Counted from the stretch's first letter, positions 9,252 through 18,717 are shown. The stretch: 64,000 nt of DNA from Dictyobacter formicarum (GCF_016587435.1 NZ_BNJJ01000010.1:248001-312000); one strand, 5' to 3'. The notes: a model not told the origin generated them from the letters alone. Made by a program: numbers and translations.

Positions 9252-9869
9252 GTGCCGCTTAAACGTGCCCGTCTGTATGATATTCTGGCTCTCTGTACGG
9301 CGATCATCGCCATTGTGCTTGACCAATGGAGCAAAGCACTGGTTGTCCGCAATATGACCGTTGGAAGCGAAATACCGTTTCCAATCTTTGGACACAACCT
9401 GGTTTTCGACTATATCCATAATTCAGGTGCCGCCTTTGGCATGTTGTCCGGCGGCAATGGCTCAATTGTGCTGGCCATCTTGATCGCGGTCGCCATTCTG
9501 GTTGTCGGCTACCTCTACTCGCGCATGCTCAACACGGGTTCACTGGCCTATAAACTCGTTTTTGGTTTGATCCTGGGAGGCGCCTTTGGCAACCTGATCG
9601 ATCGCCTGGTGCATAGTGGTTATGTCGTCGACTTTGTCTCGTTTCGCATACCTGAGATCAACTACTATTTCGCTATCTTTAACGTCGCCGATGCCTGCAT
9701 CTCAGTTGGTGTCGCCCTCCTGTTCATCATGGTGCTATTTGGGGGACTCAGGCACCGCAAGGAAGAGGACGACGACAAAAGCAACGCAGACGTAACAGAT
9801 AAGCCTGCGGCAGAAGAAAAGGCGGCAGTTAAAAACACCACACTGCACACAACGGAGAATGATGGATAA
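9252..9869 (+). CDS. lspA: Lipoprotein signal peptidase (signal peptidase II)
   Basis: Membrane aspartyl protease that removes the signal peptide of prolipoproteins after lipidation. It shows four hydrophobic segments and the two active-site blocks: GNLIDR with the first catalytic Asp and FNVADACIS with the second. It also has the conserved IHNSGAAFGM block. The GTG at 9252 is preferred because AAAAGG lies 5 bp upstream; an in-frame TTG at 9225 would add nine residues. A hydrophilic charged tail of ~45 residues is longer than in most homologs. It overlaps rluD by 11 bp, a common gene pair. Confidence 0.95.
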   Translation: MPLKRARLYDILALCTAIIAIVLDQWSKALVVRNMTVGSEIPFPIFGHNLVFDYIHNSGAAFGMLSGGNGSIVLAILIAVAILVVGYLYSRMLNTGSLAYKLVFGLILGGAFGNLIDRLVHSGYVVDFVSFRIPEINYYFAIFNVADACISVGVALLFIMVLFGGLRHRKEEDDDKSNADVTDKPAAEEKAAVKNTTLHTTENDG

Positions 9870-10815
9870 AAACACTACACCGACAACACCACAAACAACC
9901 TGGACGATCGCAGAAGAGCAAGTGGGCACACGCCTGGACCGTTTCTTAACATCGCAGATCGACAAGCTGTCACGCGCCTCGATCCAGCAACTGGTGACCG
10001 ATGGGGCCATCCTCATTAATGGCAAACCAGCTACCAAGCCAGGCTATGCTTTGCGCCGCAATGACCGGATACAGGTCCTGACCCTGGTTCCTTCCTCAGC
10101 CGTCAAAAACGTGGTGGCGCAGACCATCCCGCTGGACATCGTGTATGAAGACGCTGATTTAATTGTGATCAATAAAGTGGCTGGTATGGTCGTTCATCCA
10201 GCTCCCGGCCACTATGAGGACACGCTAGTCAACGCCCTGCTGGCCCGTTATCCAGAGCTAAAAAAACAGCAAGAGGATCTGCGGCCGGGCATCGTGCATC
10301 GCCTGGACCGCGACACTTCGGGGCTCCTGCTCGTCGCCCGGAATCTGCAGACGCAGGGGGCCCTGATCGAGCAGATGAAGGCACACCAGATCGAGAAGCG
10401 TTACCTGGCCCTGGTCGAGGGCGTCGTATCATTGGATCGTGGCAGCATCGACGCACCGATCGGGCGCGATCCACGCCACCGTCAGCAAATGACGATTACC
10501 TCCATCGATAGCAAAGAGGCCGTCACGCATTTCAAGGTGCAGGAACGCTTCCAGCATCACACCCTGGTCTTGCTGCAGCTAGAGACCGGGCGCACCCACC
10601 AGATTCGCGTCCACCTGAAAGCGATCGGCCATCCAGTAGTTGGCGATCCAACCTACGGCACCGGCCGGATCAGATACGGCATCACCTTACAGCGCCAGTT
10701 CCTGCACGCCTATCAACTGCGTTTCAACCATCCCACCACAGGAGCCACCATCGAACTGGAAGCCCCCTTGCCACCAGACCTGCAGGACATCCTGGACCAG
10801 CCAGAGTTTCTCTAG
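9859..10815 (+). CDS. rluD: Ribosomal large-subunit pseudouridine synthase, RluD type
   Basis: 318 residues. An N-terminal S4 RNA-binding domain (TRLDRFLTSQ ... SRASIQQLVTDGAILING) is followed by the RluA/RluD catalytic domain with HRLDRDTSGLLLVAR, which holds the catalytic Asp, and GRTHQIRVHL. It converts uridines in 23S rRNA to pseudouridine. The ATG at 9859 lies inside the end of lspA, so translation is probably coupled. Confidence 0.95.
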   Translation: MMDKNTTPTTPQTTWTIAEEQVGTRLDRFLTSQIDKLSRASIQQLVTDGAILINGKPATKPGYALRRNDRIQVLTLVPSSAVKNVVAQTIPLDIVYEDADLIVINKVAGMVVHPAPGHYEDTLVNALLARYPELKKQQEDLRPGIVHRLDRDTSGLLLVARNLQTQGALIEQMKAHQIEKRYLALVEGVVSLDRGSIDAPIGRDPRHRQQMTITSIDSKEAVTHFKVQERFQHHTLVLLQLETGRTHQIRVHLKAIGHPVVGDPTYGTGRIRYGITLQRQFLHAYQLRFNHPTTGATIELEAPLPPDLQDILDQPEFL

Positions 10816-11465
10816 CCTCAGGCCCACCGTCGTCCCGTTCCATCACGCAAAAGCGATAATAGATGCGATTCGTAGATGCGCTCCTTGCGGGCGCTTTCTT
10901 CCTTTACGCTCGAAAAAGCAACAAGAGAACGATTTAGGGCGGTTTGATGCGATGCATATTATGGTTTTTGTTCATTCTTCGAGTGGGAAGGATAAAAGCG
11001 CCCGCAAGGAGCGCGCCCACCGATAACTATCAGCTTGGTAGCCAGGAATGTGGGAAATAATGCAACTGCTCAAGACGCTTGAAAACTGGGAGAAACCCGC
11101 CAATCGATTCGGAAAAATGTTACAGGAGTGACCGCAACGACAAGGAACAGAGGTCTGGCGCAGGCTTGTGCAATAATTATGCCCTGGTTATTACATCAAC
11201 CACTATGCCCGGCCTTAAAAAAATGGTGCCTGGATCTGCTCGCAGCGACTGCGGGCTCAGAGAGTATATTCGACTGATAAGAGAGTATAAATCAAGTCGA
11301 TTTTATAATAATTACAACAAAAAAACAATGCATTTCCTAAACAATGACTTCAGGGGCTTGACTAGCAATCGTTTTTAGGGTACTACTATCGTGTCGGTAG
11401 TTTTCAAGCCATGTAGCGCGTATAAGTTTATGTTGACCTTTTGCCGAAAGGTTAGGTTTATCCTC
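10816..11465. repeat. Gene-poor gap with an inverted pair of REP-like hairpins
   Basis: A GTAG-hairpin unit at 10872-10894 (GTAGATGCGCTCC...) faces an inverted partner at 10998-11020. They are separated by about 100 bp that itself contains CGCTCGAAAA/TTCTTCGAGTG inverted sequence. The remainder (11021-11465) is AT-rich and has only a non-credible 99-codon ORF. Confidence 0.6.
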
Positions 11466-11792
11466 ATGCTGATGAAGAAAACAGTTCCTTGTGAGCATGC
11501 CAGGGAAACATTCGCAGCTACGTCGCCTGACTATAGTGTAGCTATAGTAGAATTAGCTGATGAAGACCTGGCTAATGTCGTTGCTGGTGCTGGCTATGCT
11601 GCGGACGCGTACGAATTGGATGATATGGACCTGGGTGGGGCTCCTCCTGGTATGTACGGGCAAGCGCCCGCGCCCCCCACTGTGCCTGGTGGAGTGATCC
11701 GGCGCCATCGCCGCCGCGCAGCCCGCCGCCTAGGCCGCCGCGCAGCCCGCCGTTATCGTCAGAGCTACACGCAGCAGCCAGTATCGCCTTAA
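11466..11792 (+). CDS. Putative RiPP (bacteriocin-like) precursor peptide
   Basis: About 108 residues. Residues ~28-43 read VELADEDLANVVAGAG, which closely resembles the leader end of double-glycine-type RiPP precursors (acidic, hydrophobic ExLxxVxG pattern before a GA/GG cleavage site). After a Gly/Pro-rich linker (GGAPPGMYGQAPAPP) comes a strongly cationic tail with repeated RRAARR, encoded by a direct repeat around 11705-11745. I chose ATG 11466 (AAGGTTAGG upstream); 11472 is equally possible and a GTG at 11391 would add 25 residues. No modification enzyme or transporter is within view, so function is uncertain. Confidence 0.4.
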   Translation: MLMKKTVPCEHARETFAATSPDYSVAIVELADEDLANVVAGAGYAADAYELDDMDLGGAPPGMYGQAPAPPTVPGGVIRRHRRRAARRLGRRAARRYRQSYTQQPVSP

Positions 11793-12130
11793 CCGCTAGC
11801 GCACCTATCAGATTACTCCTTATCAGGATTTCTCACTAAAGAAGGTCAGCTCCTCGTCAGTTAGTTTCTGGAAGGTATTCACACCGCCAGGTCTGACATC
11901 GAGGAACTGACTTTTCTTTTCTAAGCTATGGCGGTGTTTCCATATATTTTTTGCCGCGGAACAGAATCGGACGCAGCATGTCCTTGTCACCCGGGCTGAA
12001 ATATGATAAAAAATAAGCTGTTGCTGAATATATTTCCATATACTTTTAATGAAGCTTTCAATGGATGATATATGGTTAATAGCTGGTTTAGCAGATGTAG
12101 ATGGGGCTTGTCGCAAAGTAGGAGCGTATT

Positions 12131-12757
12131 ATGTTAGAAACCAGGGATCAGAATATTAAAATCCGCGTACTGTATGTGACCGAAGATATCTTCTGGCTGA
12201 ATGTATTTAAAGTGCATCTCAAAGAGTTGGCGCAGCAGGGTCTGATCGCCGGCTGGGAGTGCTGCGATATCTCTGTCAGCCCTGCGGATAGTCACGGAGA
12301 AGGAAGTTATGCAGGAGATGATGCGCTGGTCTGTGTGCTGATCAGCCAGCATTTTTTTGCCAGCGAGTTCAGTGATGGGCTGGAAATGGAACAGATACTA
12401 GAGCGTCACGAAGACGGAGATATAGTGCTGGTGCCTGTATTGTTACACGGCGTCGATTGGAGGCAGAACTCTTTCGTCCTGCTGCACACGCTCGGGCTGC
12501 AGGCCCCTTATGCCATCCACTGGTCGGATGCGCAGCATGATTTTGTTGGCCTGCCAGAAGCTATACAGAGCGCTATTGAGCTATACCACACCCATACGCC
12601 GGTTGCGACGACCGCACCCGATTTTTCTACCAGCCAGCAGATGGTGCGTAAACTCCTGTTGGCGAACTGCCTGCTGGAGCTGACAGAAGGTGCGCGCACC
12701 GACCGCATCCAGAAGGATACGCCGGGCAAGGCCCACCCCGGCACGATTCAGGCCTGA
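12131..12757 (+). CDS. TIR-like domain protein
   Basis: 208 residues. Residues ~10-150 follow the TIR pattern: KIRVLYVTEDIFWLNVFKVHL as first strand and helix, ALVCVLISQHFFASEF where the SxxYLxSxxC strand lies, then EMEQILERHEDGDIVLVPVLL and a VDW motif before the terminal LQAP-type segment. Bacterial TIR domains act as NAD-cleaving enzymes or signalling adaptors. Here the domain seems to stand alone with a poorly ordered 50-residue tail. A catalytic Glu is plausible in EMEQ but not certain. Confidence 0.65.
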   Translation: MLETRDQNIKIRVLYVTEDIFWLNVFKVHLKELAQQGLIAGWECCDISVSPADSHGEGSYAGDDALVCVLISQHFFASEFSDGLEMEQILERHEDGDIVLVPVLLHGVDWRQNSFVLLHTLGLQAPYAIHWSDAQHDFVGLPEAIQSAIELYHTHTPVATTAPDFSTSQQMVRKLLLANCLLELTEGARTDRIQKDTPGKAHPGTIQA

Positions 12758-12823
12758 ACAATCTAACCGCTTGTCCTGATGCTCAAGCAAGGGATCTGAT
12801 AGAAACTGAACCAGCATCAGATC

Positions 12824-12868
12824 GAACATGCATGCCAGTATCTACGTGAGATACTGGCATGCATGTTC
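12824..12868. terminator. 20-bp inverted repeat between convergent genes
   Basis: Arms 12824-12843 and 12849-12868 are exact reverse complements with loop ACGTG. It lies between the convergent TIR-like and membrane-protein genes, so a bidirectional terminator is likely, although neither side has a real T-run. Confidence 0.5.
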
Positions 12869-12898
12869 AGGATGGGAAGCCAACGATGCTGTTTTGGA

Positions 12899-13591
12899 TT
12901 AAGACAGGACTTGCGCGGTTAGCTGTGACTGCTCCCTGGATGGTTGGGTGGTTGATGTTTTGCGAGCACCGACGATGAGCGCCACAGCCACAGCCGCGAA
13001 CCAGACCTCCTGGGCGCTGAGCACGGAGTCAATCACCGTCTGGAGCGGAATGAAGGTGCCGATTAGGCCCAGGATGCTCATGGTGACACCAAGCAGCAGC
13101 GCCAGGTAGCTGAAGACGTGCGAGAACCGGCGTGAGATATACATGACCAGTCCCAGGCTCAACAGGAGTGCCGGAGCTGGCGCAATCACATACGCGTGCT
13201 GGATGGCCTTGATCAGGTTGAGGCTTACCGCCAACGCTTCCAGGTCGCCACCCACGCCGCCCTCGATGGCGCTGATATAGAAGGAGACCTCGACCAGGCT
13301 AACACTGGCAATAATGATGGCTGCGGCGATCGTAATTAATCCCCGCAGTCGCTGGGTGGCATTCGCCAGATGAACGAGCGCTATAATAAAAATCATTTCG
13401 AGCAGCGAACCGAAGCCTTGCAGCCATGAACCGGCCAGAATCAAGTTCTCGTGTGCCCGTCCCCATACCACGATCTGTCGTATGCTGGCACCTGCCGGTG
13501 GAGCTGGATTGATGGAGAAAGAAACCATGAGCGCTATAACACCGAGCAGGCCGCACAGAGCCACCAGGATACGGAATAATCTTGTAGACAT
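12899..13591 (-). CDS. Multi-pass membrane protein, unknown
   Basis: 230 residues from the ATG at 13591, which has AAGGAG ten bases upstream; an ORF extension to 13738 is less likely. About six hydrophobic segments are visible (for example ILVALCGLLGVIALMVSF and LITIAAAIIIASVSLVEVSF). It ends in a Ser/Thr/Gln-rich tail. It resembles DUF4386-like small membrane proteins in size and topology, but no diagnostic motif is visible. Confidence 0.7.
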   Translation of the reverse strand: MSTRLFRILVALCGLLGVIALMVSFSINPAPPAGASIRQIVVWGRAHENLILAGSWLQGFGSLLEMIFIIALVHLANATQRLRGLITIAAAIIIASVSLVEVSFYISAIEGGVGGDLEALAVSLNLIKAIQHAYVIAPAPALLLSLGLVMYISRRFSHVFSYLALLLGVTMSILGLIGTFIPLQTVIDSVLSAQEVWFAAVAVALIVGARKTSTTQPSREQSQLTAQVLS

Positions 13592-14136
13592 GATCGCGAA
13601 ACTCCTTTGCAAATGTGAGCCTGATAATTTTGCTTGTGAAGCACTCACATCTTGTATGTAACGACGCGCCCAATTCGCGTTGCGTTTCTCTTCGACATTT
13701 ATAAGTGTAGCAGGAGGCAGTTCTATTTCCCAGTGCAAATCATCATGTAGTGCTTATGACAAATGTCATTATCATCTCCACGCTCCATTACAGGCTGTGC
13801 AGGCCGAGGATCGGATAAGACATATGGGTGATATTTCTTGCAGTGTGCCGTAATTGCAGTTAAAATATGTGTATCTTTTGATGATGGATTGTGGTTGTGT
13901 TGTGATTTATACTCCATTACCTGTGTGCTGCGTGCAGGCCCTGGTGTGTATGGGCTTTTTTCTCCTTTTGGTCCAAATAGATTGACAGGGGTATTTTGTT
14001 CGGCTAAAATAGAACAAAGGTTCTGATTTGATCGTTTGTTCTATTTTAGCGGTAGCGAGGAGTAGGTGAATTGAAGTGGCGTTTTTGAGAGAACAAACGC
14101 GAAGAGTATCGTTCAAGATCGAGAGGAGCACGCACG
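13592..14136. promoter_or_regulatory. Divergent intergenic region with a 16-bp inverted repeat
   Basis: AT-rich region between two divergent genes. GCTAAAATAGAACAAA (14003-14018) and its exact complement (14035-14050) flank 16 bp. The dyad lies about 90 bp upstream of the 14137 gene, suggesting a regulator site or a leader hairpin. Confidence 0.45.
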
Positions 14137-14991
14137 ATGCCGACTCTGGAATCTACTGATAAGATTGCCCCAAAAAGTATCTTACGCCATCGTCCGATAG
14201 AGGATGGGACTGCTAAGTCACGAAAGAAGTTACCTGATTCCCTGGCTGGTATTCCAACTCCTGTTCCACGTGCCTCGCGTCCGAGTGGAGAGGGTGGTGT
14301 TGCAGTGCAGCAGGAGAGGGAGGCGGCGCCCGATGAGTTGCCGCGGGAGGGTCGGCATATGCAAGAGACAACGGCTGGTCAGGGACACAACGGAAAGAAT
14401 ACGGCGACGCGGCAGATGCTGTATATGGAATTGTCGCCGACGCGCGTGACGCGAGTACAGGGGACCTTACGTCGGCCAGCGCACCAGAAGCCGCGAAAAC
14501 TTATAAAGGTGCATACAGAGTCCCCACGCCCTTTCTGGTTTTATCTGTTAATCGGCATGACTGCTACCCTCGTGCTATGGATGCTACTGAGCACAGCGGC
14601 CGGCTGGTTTTCGACTTGGATGGACGACCTGCACTACGGACGACCACGAACCTTTCAGACCGATGCCCAGGTGGGCCACAACGAACAGAGCGGTCAGCCC
14701 AGCCATTTTATCGCCATCAACCTGCATCGGCGTATCGAGATCATCGAGTTCGCCGGCGGTGATCCTGGCCAGGCCAAAATCTTCATCGGGCCCGAACTCT
14801 ATCACGCTAATGATGAACTGGTACCGGTCGAGCTCAAGTTTGTCGATGTCAACAATGACCGCAAGCCAGACATGATCGTTCTCTATCAAGGCCAGCATCT
14901 TGTCTACATCAATGATGGGAAGAGCTTTCGTCTCTCTACTCCGGCTGAGCAGGATGAGATCGAGCAGACGCTACAGCATCTGGGTTTGTAG
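14137..14991 (+). CDS. Single-pass membrane protein with FG-GAP/VCBS-like C-terminal domain
   Basis: 284 residues. The first ~125 are polar, low-complexity and rich in Pro, Arg and Glu. One membrane helix follows at about 133-155 (WFYLLIGMTATLVLWMLL). The external part contains FVDVNNDRKPDMIVLYQG, the calcium-binding-type DxNxDxxxD loop found in FG-GAP/VCBS repeats. GAGAGGAG lies before the ATG. The 3' end overlaps the convergent hydrolase gene by 56 bp. Function unknown; an anchored surface protein is inferred. Confidence 0.65.
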   Translation: MPTLESTDKIAPKSILRHRPIEDGTAKSRKKLPDSLAGIPTPVPRASRPSGEGGVAVQQEREAAPDELPREGRHMQETTAGQGHNGKNTATRQMLYMELSPTRVTRVQGTLRRPAHQKPRKLIKVHTESPRPFWFYLLIGMTATLVLWMLLSTAAGWFSTWMDDLHYGRPRTFQTDAQVGHNEQSGQPSHFIAINLHRRIEIIEFAGGDPGQAKIFIGPELYHANDELVPVELKFVDVNNDRKPDMIVLYQGQHLVYINDGKSFRLSTPAEQDEIEQTLQHLGL

Positions 14992-15808
14992 TCTGTACAA
15001 AACGGCTGATCTGAGCAAAGACCTCGTCCCGTTCAGGTCCAACCACGATCATGTGATCCGACTTATGTAGCCAGCGCAGCAATTTGGGCGCGGCCGCCCG
15101 TGTCCGGCGATACAACTCATCGGCGTTGCGTGGCTTGACGGTATGATCGTTGTGGCTCTGGATAATCAGGAGAGGGGTGCGCAGCTTATGCAGGCGACGG
15201 CGACAATAAGCGGTCAGCGTAAACAGCTCGGCCAGAGCAGGGATGGGCAGGCGCACCATCTGTTTAATGGCCTGGACCGTATGATAATCGGAAAAATCAA
15301 TCTGCGCCTCTGGATCGCGCAAGCGGGCCTGCTGGAGTGTCTCAGCCTGTACTTTAGGATCATTAAAATTGAGGCGAGCGAGCGGATAATACCATTTCAT
15401 AAAATAGCGTAAGAGGGGGACCACGCGTGCCGGCCAGTTATCGTAGAAGTTCGTTGGAGTTGAGAGCGTCACCACGCCTGCGATACGTTTAGGATGCTTA
15501 ATGCCCAATAGCAAAGCCAGAACGCCACCCATAGAAAAGCCGATCACAAAGACCTGTGGATAGCGCGCTAGCTGTTCCAGTCCTGCCTTGGCTGAAGCGA
15601 TCCAATGCTTACGCCCATAGCGCAACAGTTCATCCGGATCGCCACTGTGTCCCGCCAGGGCCACCCCATAGACACGAATACCCTGGGCAGCCAGCGCCTC
15701 ACCCAACCCCAGCATCTCTTTCGGCGAACCACTGAAGCCGTGAATAAGTAAACAAGCGCTGGACGCATCTTCTGGACCAAGCAAAAAAGGTACATTCTGC
15801 TGCCGCAT
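14936..15808 (-). CDS. Alpha/beta hydrolase, esterase/lipase type
   Basis: 290 residues, no signal peptide. HGFSGSP near residue 23 supplies the oxyanion hole and GFSMGG the nucleophile elbow with the catalytic Ser. The acid is likely the Asp in SHNDHTV and the base the His in SDHMI. The pattern resembles carboxylesterases and monoacylglycerol lipases of the EstD/Est30 kind. Its stop lies within the end of the convergent 14137 gene. Confidence 0.85.
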   Translation of the reverse strand: MRQQNVPFLLGPEDASSACLLIHGFSGSPKEMLGLGEALAAQGIRVYGVALAGHSGDPDELLRYGRKHWIASAKAGLEQLARYPQVFVIGFSMGGVLALLLGIKHPKRIAGVVTLSTPTNFYDNWPARVVPLLRYFMKWYYPLARLNFNDPKVQAETLQQARLRDPEAQIDFSDYHTVQAIKQMVRLPIPALAELFTLTAYCRRRLHKLRTPLLIIQSHNDHTVKPRNADELYRRTRAAAPKLLRWLHKSDHMIVVGPERDEVFAQISRFVQTTNPDAVASARSHPAQPE

Positions 15809-15890
15809 TGCCCGAGACCTCCTATCATACTACTGCGCAGGAAACATCTCTTGCTAGAATAGCATGATAGGAGGAACGAATCAAACGAGA

Positions 15891-16259
15891 TTAGCGGCCT
15901 GTACCGCTGCGCTGCGTATCTGTTTTTTTGCTGCTGCGTCCTGCAGAAGCATCTAGCGCTGCCTGTGAAAGGACTGCACCAACTGAGAAGCCAACACGTT
16001 TACGCGCCGGGATAGTAATCTGGGCGCCACCGCGAATGGATTTAACACGGCGGGGAGCAACATCACGGAGATTCCAGGTGCCGAAGCCCATCAAGCGGAC
16101 CTCATAGCCCTTGGCGACACCTTCACGAACGACCTCAGTAAAAGCATCAATGACCTTATTCGTCTCTTTCAGATTCATACCAGCCTTGGCAGCGATCTGA
16201 TGGATCAGCTCGTCTTTGCCAACTACAACATGCTCTCTATCTGGTGAATTGGTTCTCAT
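15891..16259 (-). CDS. HU-family DNA-binding protein
   Basis: 122 residues. The HU/IHF fold is clear: VGKDELIHQIAAKAGM at the start, then VRLMGFGTWNLRDVAPRR, where the family usually has GFGxFxxRxRxxR. The DNA-contacting arm (RGGAQITIPARKRVGFS) follows. HU bends and compacts DNA. The protein has a ~15-residue N-terminal extension and a basic Ser-rich tail of ~20 residues beyond the usual 90. Confidence 0.92.
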   Translation of the reverse strand: MRTNSPDREHVVVGKDELIHQIAAKAGMNLKETNKVIDAFTEVVREGVAKGYEVRLMGFGTWNLRDVAPRRVKSIRGGAQITIPARKRVGFSVGAVLSQAALDASAGRSSKKTDTQRSGTGR

Positions 16260-16878
16260 AAGAATTCTAACTCCTCACAAATGGTTTGCAGAGAGAAATA
16301 GTGCTCTGCTCATAACGTCAATGCTGTGCAGCATTGCCAATGTTATCTGGCAGACTAGCTGCATAAAACAGAATAGTAACTCTGCGCATTAGTAGTCCTG
16401 TAATCAGCAATCAGAAGTGCCGCTGATGCGACTTGCTGTGTACAGCTCATCTGATTGAATAGCGTAGTGTTGTCTACCACTTTCACTATACAGAGTGCCA
16501 CCAAATACTTTAGGTCTTTACCGTAAAGGGTCGTCCTTGCCACCTGCTTCGTGCCATGATAAATGATGCCTGAATGCAGAAGTAGCAGTAACCTGCTGAT
16601 AAGGCCGGGATGAGCATTGATCGCCCCTGCACCCTTCTGTCGCGGCACCGTGGCAGCCGTGATCTATGCGAACCGCTGCAATGACTGCGCAGTTCCAGCA
16701 AGAGCCACGCACACACGTCCGGAGCACCAGCTAAGAATCCTGCTTGCACAGTTTTGTATTGACAGATCCGAGACTATTTGCTATCATCCCGCTTGTATAT
16801 GAGGCGTAAAAAAGCTTTTTGCAGCAAAAAGAAAAACAACCATGACATATCCCCTTTGCAAGCAGGCCTGGCATAGCT
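16260..16878. other. Gap between HU and the SDR fusion gene
   Basis: Upstream region of the minus-strand HU gene and of the plus-strand fusion gene. A short hairpin, CAATGCTG/CAGCATTG, lies near 16319-16336. ORFs here overlap on several frames and none has a convincing start or composition. Confidence 0.4.
16759..16787 (+). promoter_or_regulatory. Sigma-70-type promoter
   Basis: TTGACA at 16759-16764, a 17-bp spacer, and TATCAT at 16782-16787. It lies about 90 bp upstream of the fusion gene at 16879. Confidence 0.6.
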
Positions 16879-18717
16879 ATGACGGACATCCATAAACACC
16901 TGCCTAAAATTGTGAAGCTGGTCCGGAGTGCGTTCATGGCCGTTCCACATGATGCAGATGCACTGGCGTGGGAGGCTGCCAGGCAGGGCATGCGCGCCCA
17001 ACTGCGCGAACTGCTGCCGAGCAGCTATGGTATTGGCAGTGGACCCATCAACAACTCCCAGGGACAAAGCTCGCGTGTGCCAGACATCGTCATTTACGAC
17101 CAAACGCGGGCCACGTCTGAACCATCAGCCGCAGGTAGCTACAGCCTCAAAAGTGTGCTGGCCATACTACAATTCAGCATGGAGCTCAACCTCACCGGGC
17201 CGGATTCGGCCATGGAAGTTATCCGGAGCGTCAAACACTTACAACCTTATCGCGTCATTCCTATAGTCAAGAAAGAAGTAGCAGACCTGAGTACGCGGAC
17301 TGAGCGCATTCCGAAGCAGGCCTTTCCGGTTGGAATCGTGCTGGCGCGGGGCTCTCTACCAGAACTGGAGCACGAGGAGCGTTGTCGTCATCTCGCGGAA
17401 TTCATCTCGCAGTATGAGTTGGGGGAGCGACCCGATTATATATACCTGCTGGACTGGGGCGTATACTATCGCAATCCCGCCCTGGATGGACGTGGCCTGA
17501 AAGGCTATGAACTGAGCATATGCCGGGAGCCGGATCATCAGAACGCTGAAAGTTGTTATGTATGCAAGGAGCGCTTCTTCCGCCAGCACTTCTACTATCC
17601 GCATATGTGTCCCCGCTGCGGCGATTTGAACTATGTGAAGCGGCGGCAAACGGCCGACCTGCGTGGTTATGTGGCACTGATTACTGGTGGGCGCCTGCGT
17701 ATCGGACAGGCCGCGGTCCTCAAACTGTTGAGGGCCGGAGCCACTGTGATCGTCACGACGCGTTTCCCTCACGACGCCGCCCGGCGCTATGCCAGCCAGC
17801 CCGACTTCGCCGACTGGTGTGAACGCCTGGAAATCTACGGCCTCGATCTGCGCCAGCTCTCGGGCATCCAACGCTGCACAGCCTATATTCAGCAGCAATA
17901 TGGACGGCTTGATATCCTGATCAACAACGCCGCCCAGACCGTGCGGCGTCCACCAGCTTTTTACGCTCACCTGCTGGAATTTGAATTACTGGCACCCGAC
18001 GAGCTCCCGGCAATCCTCCAACCATTGCTAAAGAGCGAACAGGTTTCCATGCTGCCGCCGGTCCGCGAACGTGAGCAGTGGTCAGCCGATCAACAACATA
18101 TCTCCATACCATCATTGAGCGCAGAGCGATCCGCCGCCCTCTCGCAGATACCGCTGATCGCAGGCGATGAACTCAGCAATTCAGAGCATTTTCCGCCCGC
18201 CACCTATGACCAGGATGGACAGCAACTCGACCTGCGCACAGAGAACAGCTGGACCATGCGCTTACAGGACCTCTCTATTCCAGAAATTGTTGAAGTGCAA
18301 CTGGTCAATTCCATCGCCCCCACAGTCCTGATTCAGCAACTGACGCCCCTGCTGCGCCGCACGCAGGACGTCAAACAGCGCCCGACCCATATCATCAACG
18401 TATCAGCGATTGAAGGGCAATTCGCGGGCCACAAAACGGGCGCGCATCCACATACAAATATGGCGAAAGCCGCATTAAATATGTTAACCTTAACCATGGC
18501 AACGGATTTAGCCGCCGAAGGGGTTGCCATCAACAGTGTCGACCCCGGCTGGATCTCACAACAGGTTCCCTACGGGCAACGCATCGCAGAGGACAAGTTG
18601 CCTCTAGATGAGGTTGACGCGGCCGCCCGTATCTGCGACCTGATCTTTGGAACCGCGCAGGGCGGCCAGATTACAGCCGGGAAATTCTGGAAAGATTACC
18701 TGGTTGCGCCCTGGTAG
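16879..18717 (+). CDS. Fusion protein: DUF6602-like domain, zinc ribbon, divergent short-chain dehydrogenase
   Basis: 612 residues in three parts. Residues 1-200 resemble DUF6602 (LPSSYGIGSGPINNSQG then PDIVIYD), a family with a PD-(D/E)XK-like look. Cys226/Cys229 and Cys244/Cys247 form a zinc ribbon (CYVC ... CPRC). Residues ~263-612 are a short-chain dehydrogenase fold: TGGRLRIG at 269-276 in place of TGxxxGIG, NNAAQ at 349-353, catalytic-type Ser509 and Lys530. The usual YxxxK tyrosine is replaced by Thr526 (TNMAK), so redox catalysis is doubtful or altered. About 130 extra residues are inserted before the C-terminal catalytic segment. Confidence 0.75.
   Translation: MTDIHKHLPKIVKLVRSAFMAVPHDADALAWEAARQGMRAQLRELLPSSYGIGSGPINNSQGQSSRVPDIVIYDQTRATSEPSAAGSYSLKSVLAILQFSMELNLTGPDSAMEVIRSVKHLQPYRVIPIVKKEVADLSTRTERIPKQAFPVGIVLARGSLPELEHEERCRHLAEFISQYELGERPDYIYLLDWGVYYRNPALDGRGLKGYELSICREPDHQNAESCYVCKERFFRQHFYYPHMCPRCGDLNYVKRRQTADLRGYVALITGGRLRIGQAAVLKLLRAGATVIVTTRFPHDAARRYASQPDFADWCERLEIYGLDLRQLSGIQRCTAYIQQQYGRLDILINNAAQTVRRPPAFYAHLLEFELLAPDELPAILQPLLKSEQVSMLPPVREREQWSADQQHISIPSLSAERSAALSQIPLIAGDELSNSEHFPPATYDQDGQQLDLRTENSWTMRLQDLSIPEIVEVQLVNSIAPTVLIQQLTPLLRRTQDVKQRPTHIINVSAIEGQFAGHKTGAHPHTNMAKAALNMLTLTMATDLAAEGVAINSVDPGWISQQVPYGQRIAEDKLPLDEVDAAARICDLIFGTAQGGQITAGKFWKDYLVAPW

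Noticed and set aside
11079..11378. 99-codon ORF between rluD and the peptide gene
   Set aside because: No ribosome site, low-complexity composition, no domain; the region is AT-rich spacer.
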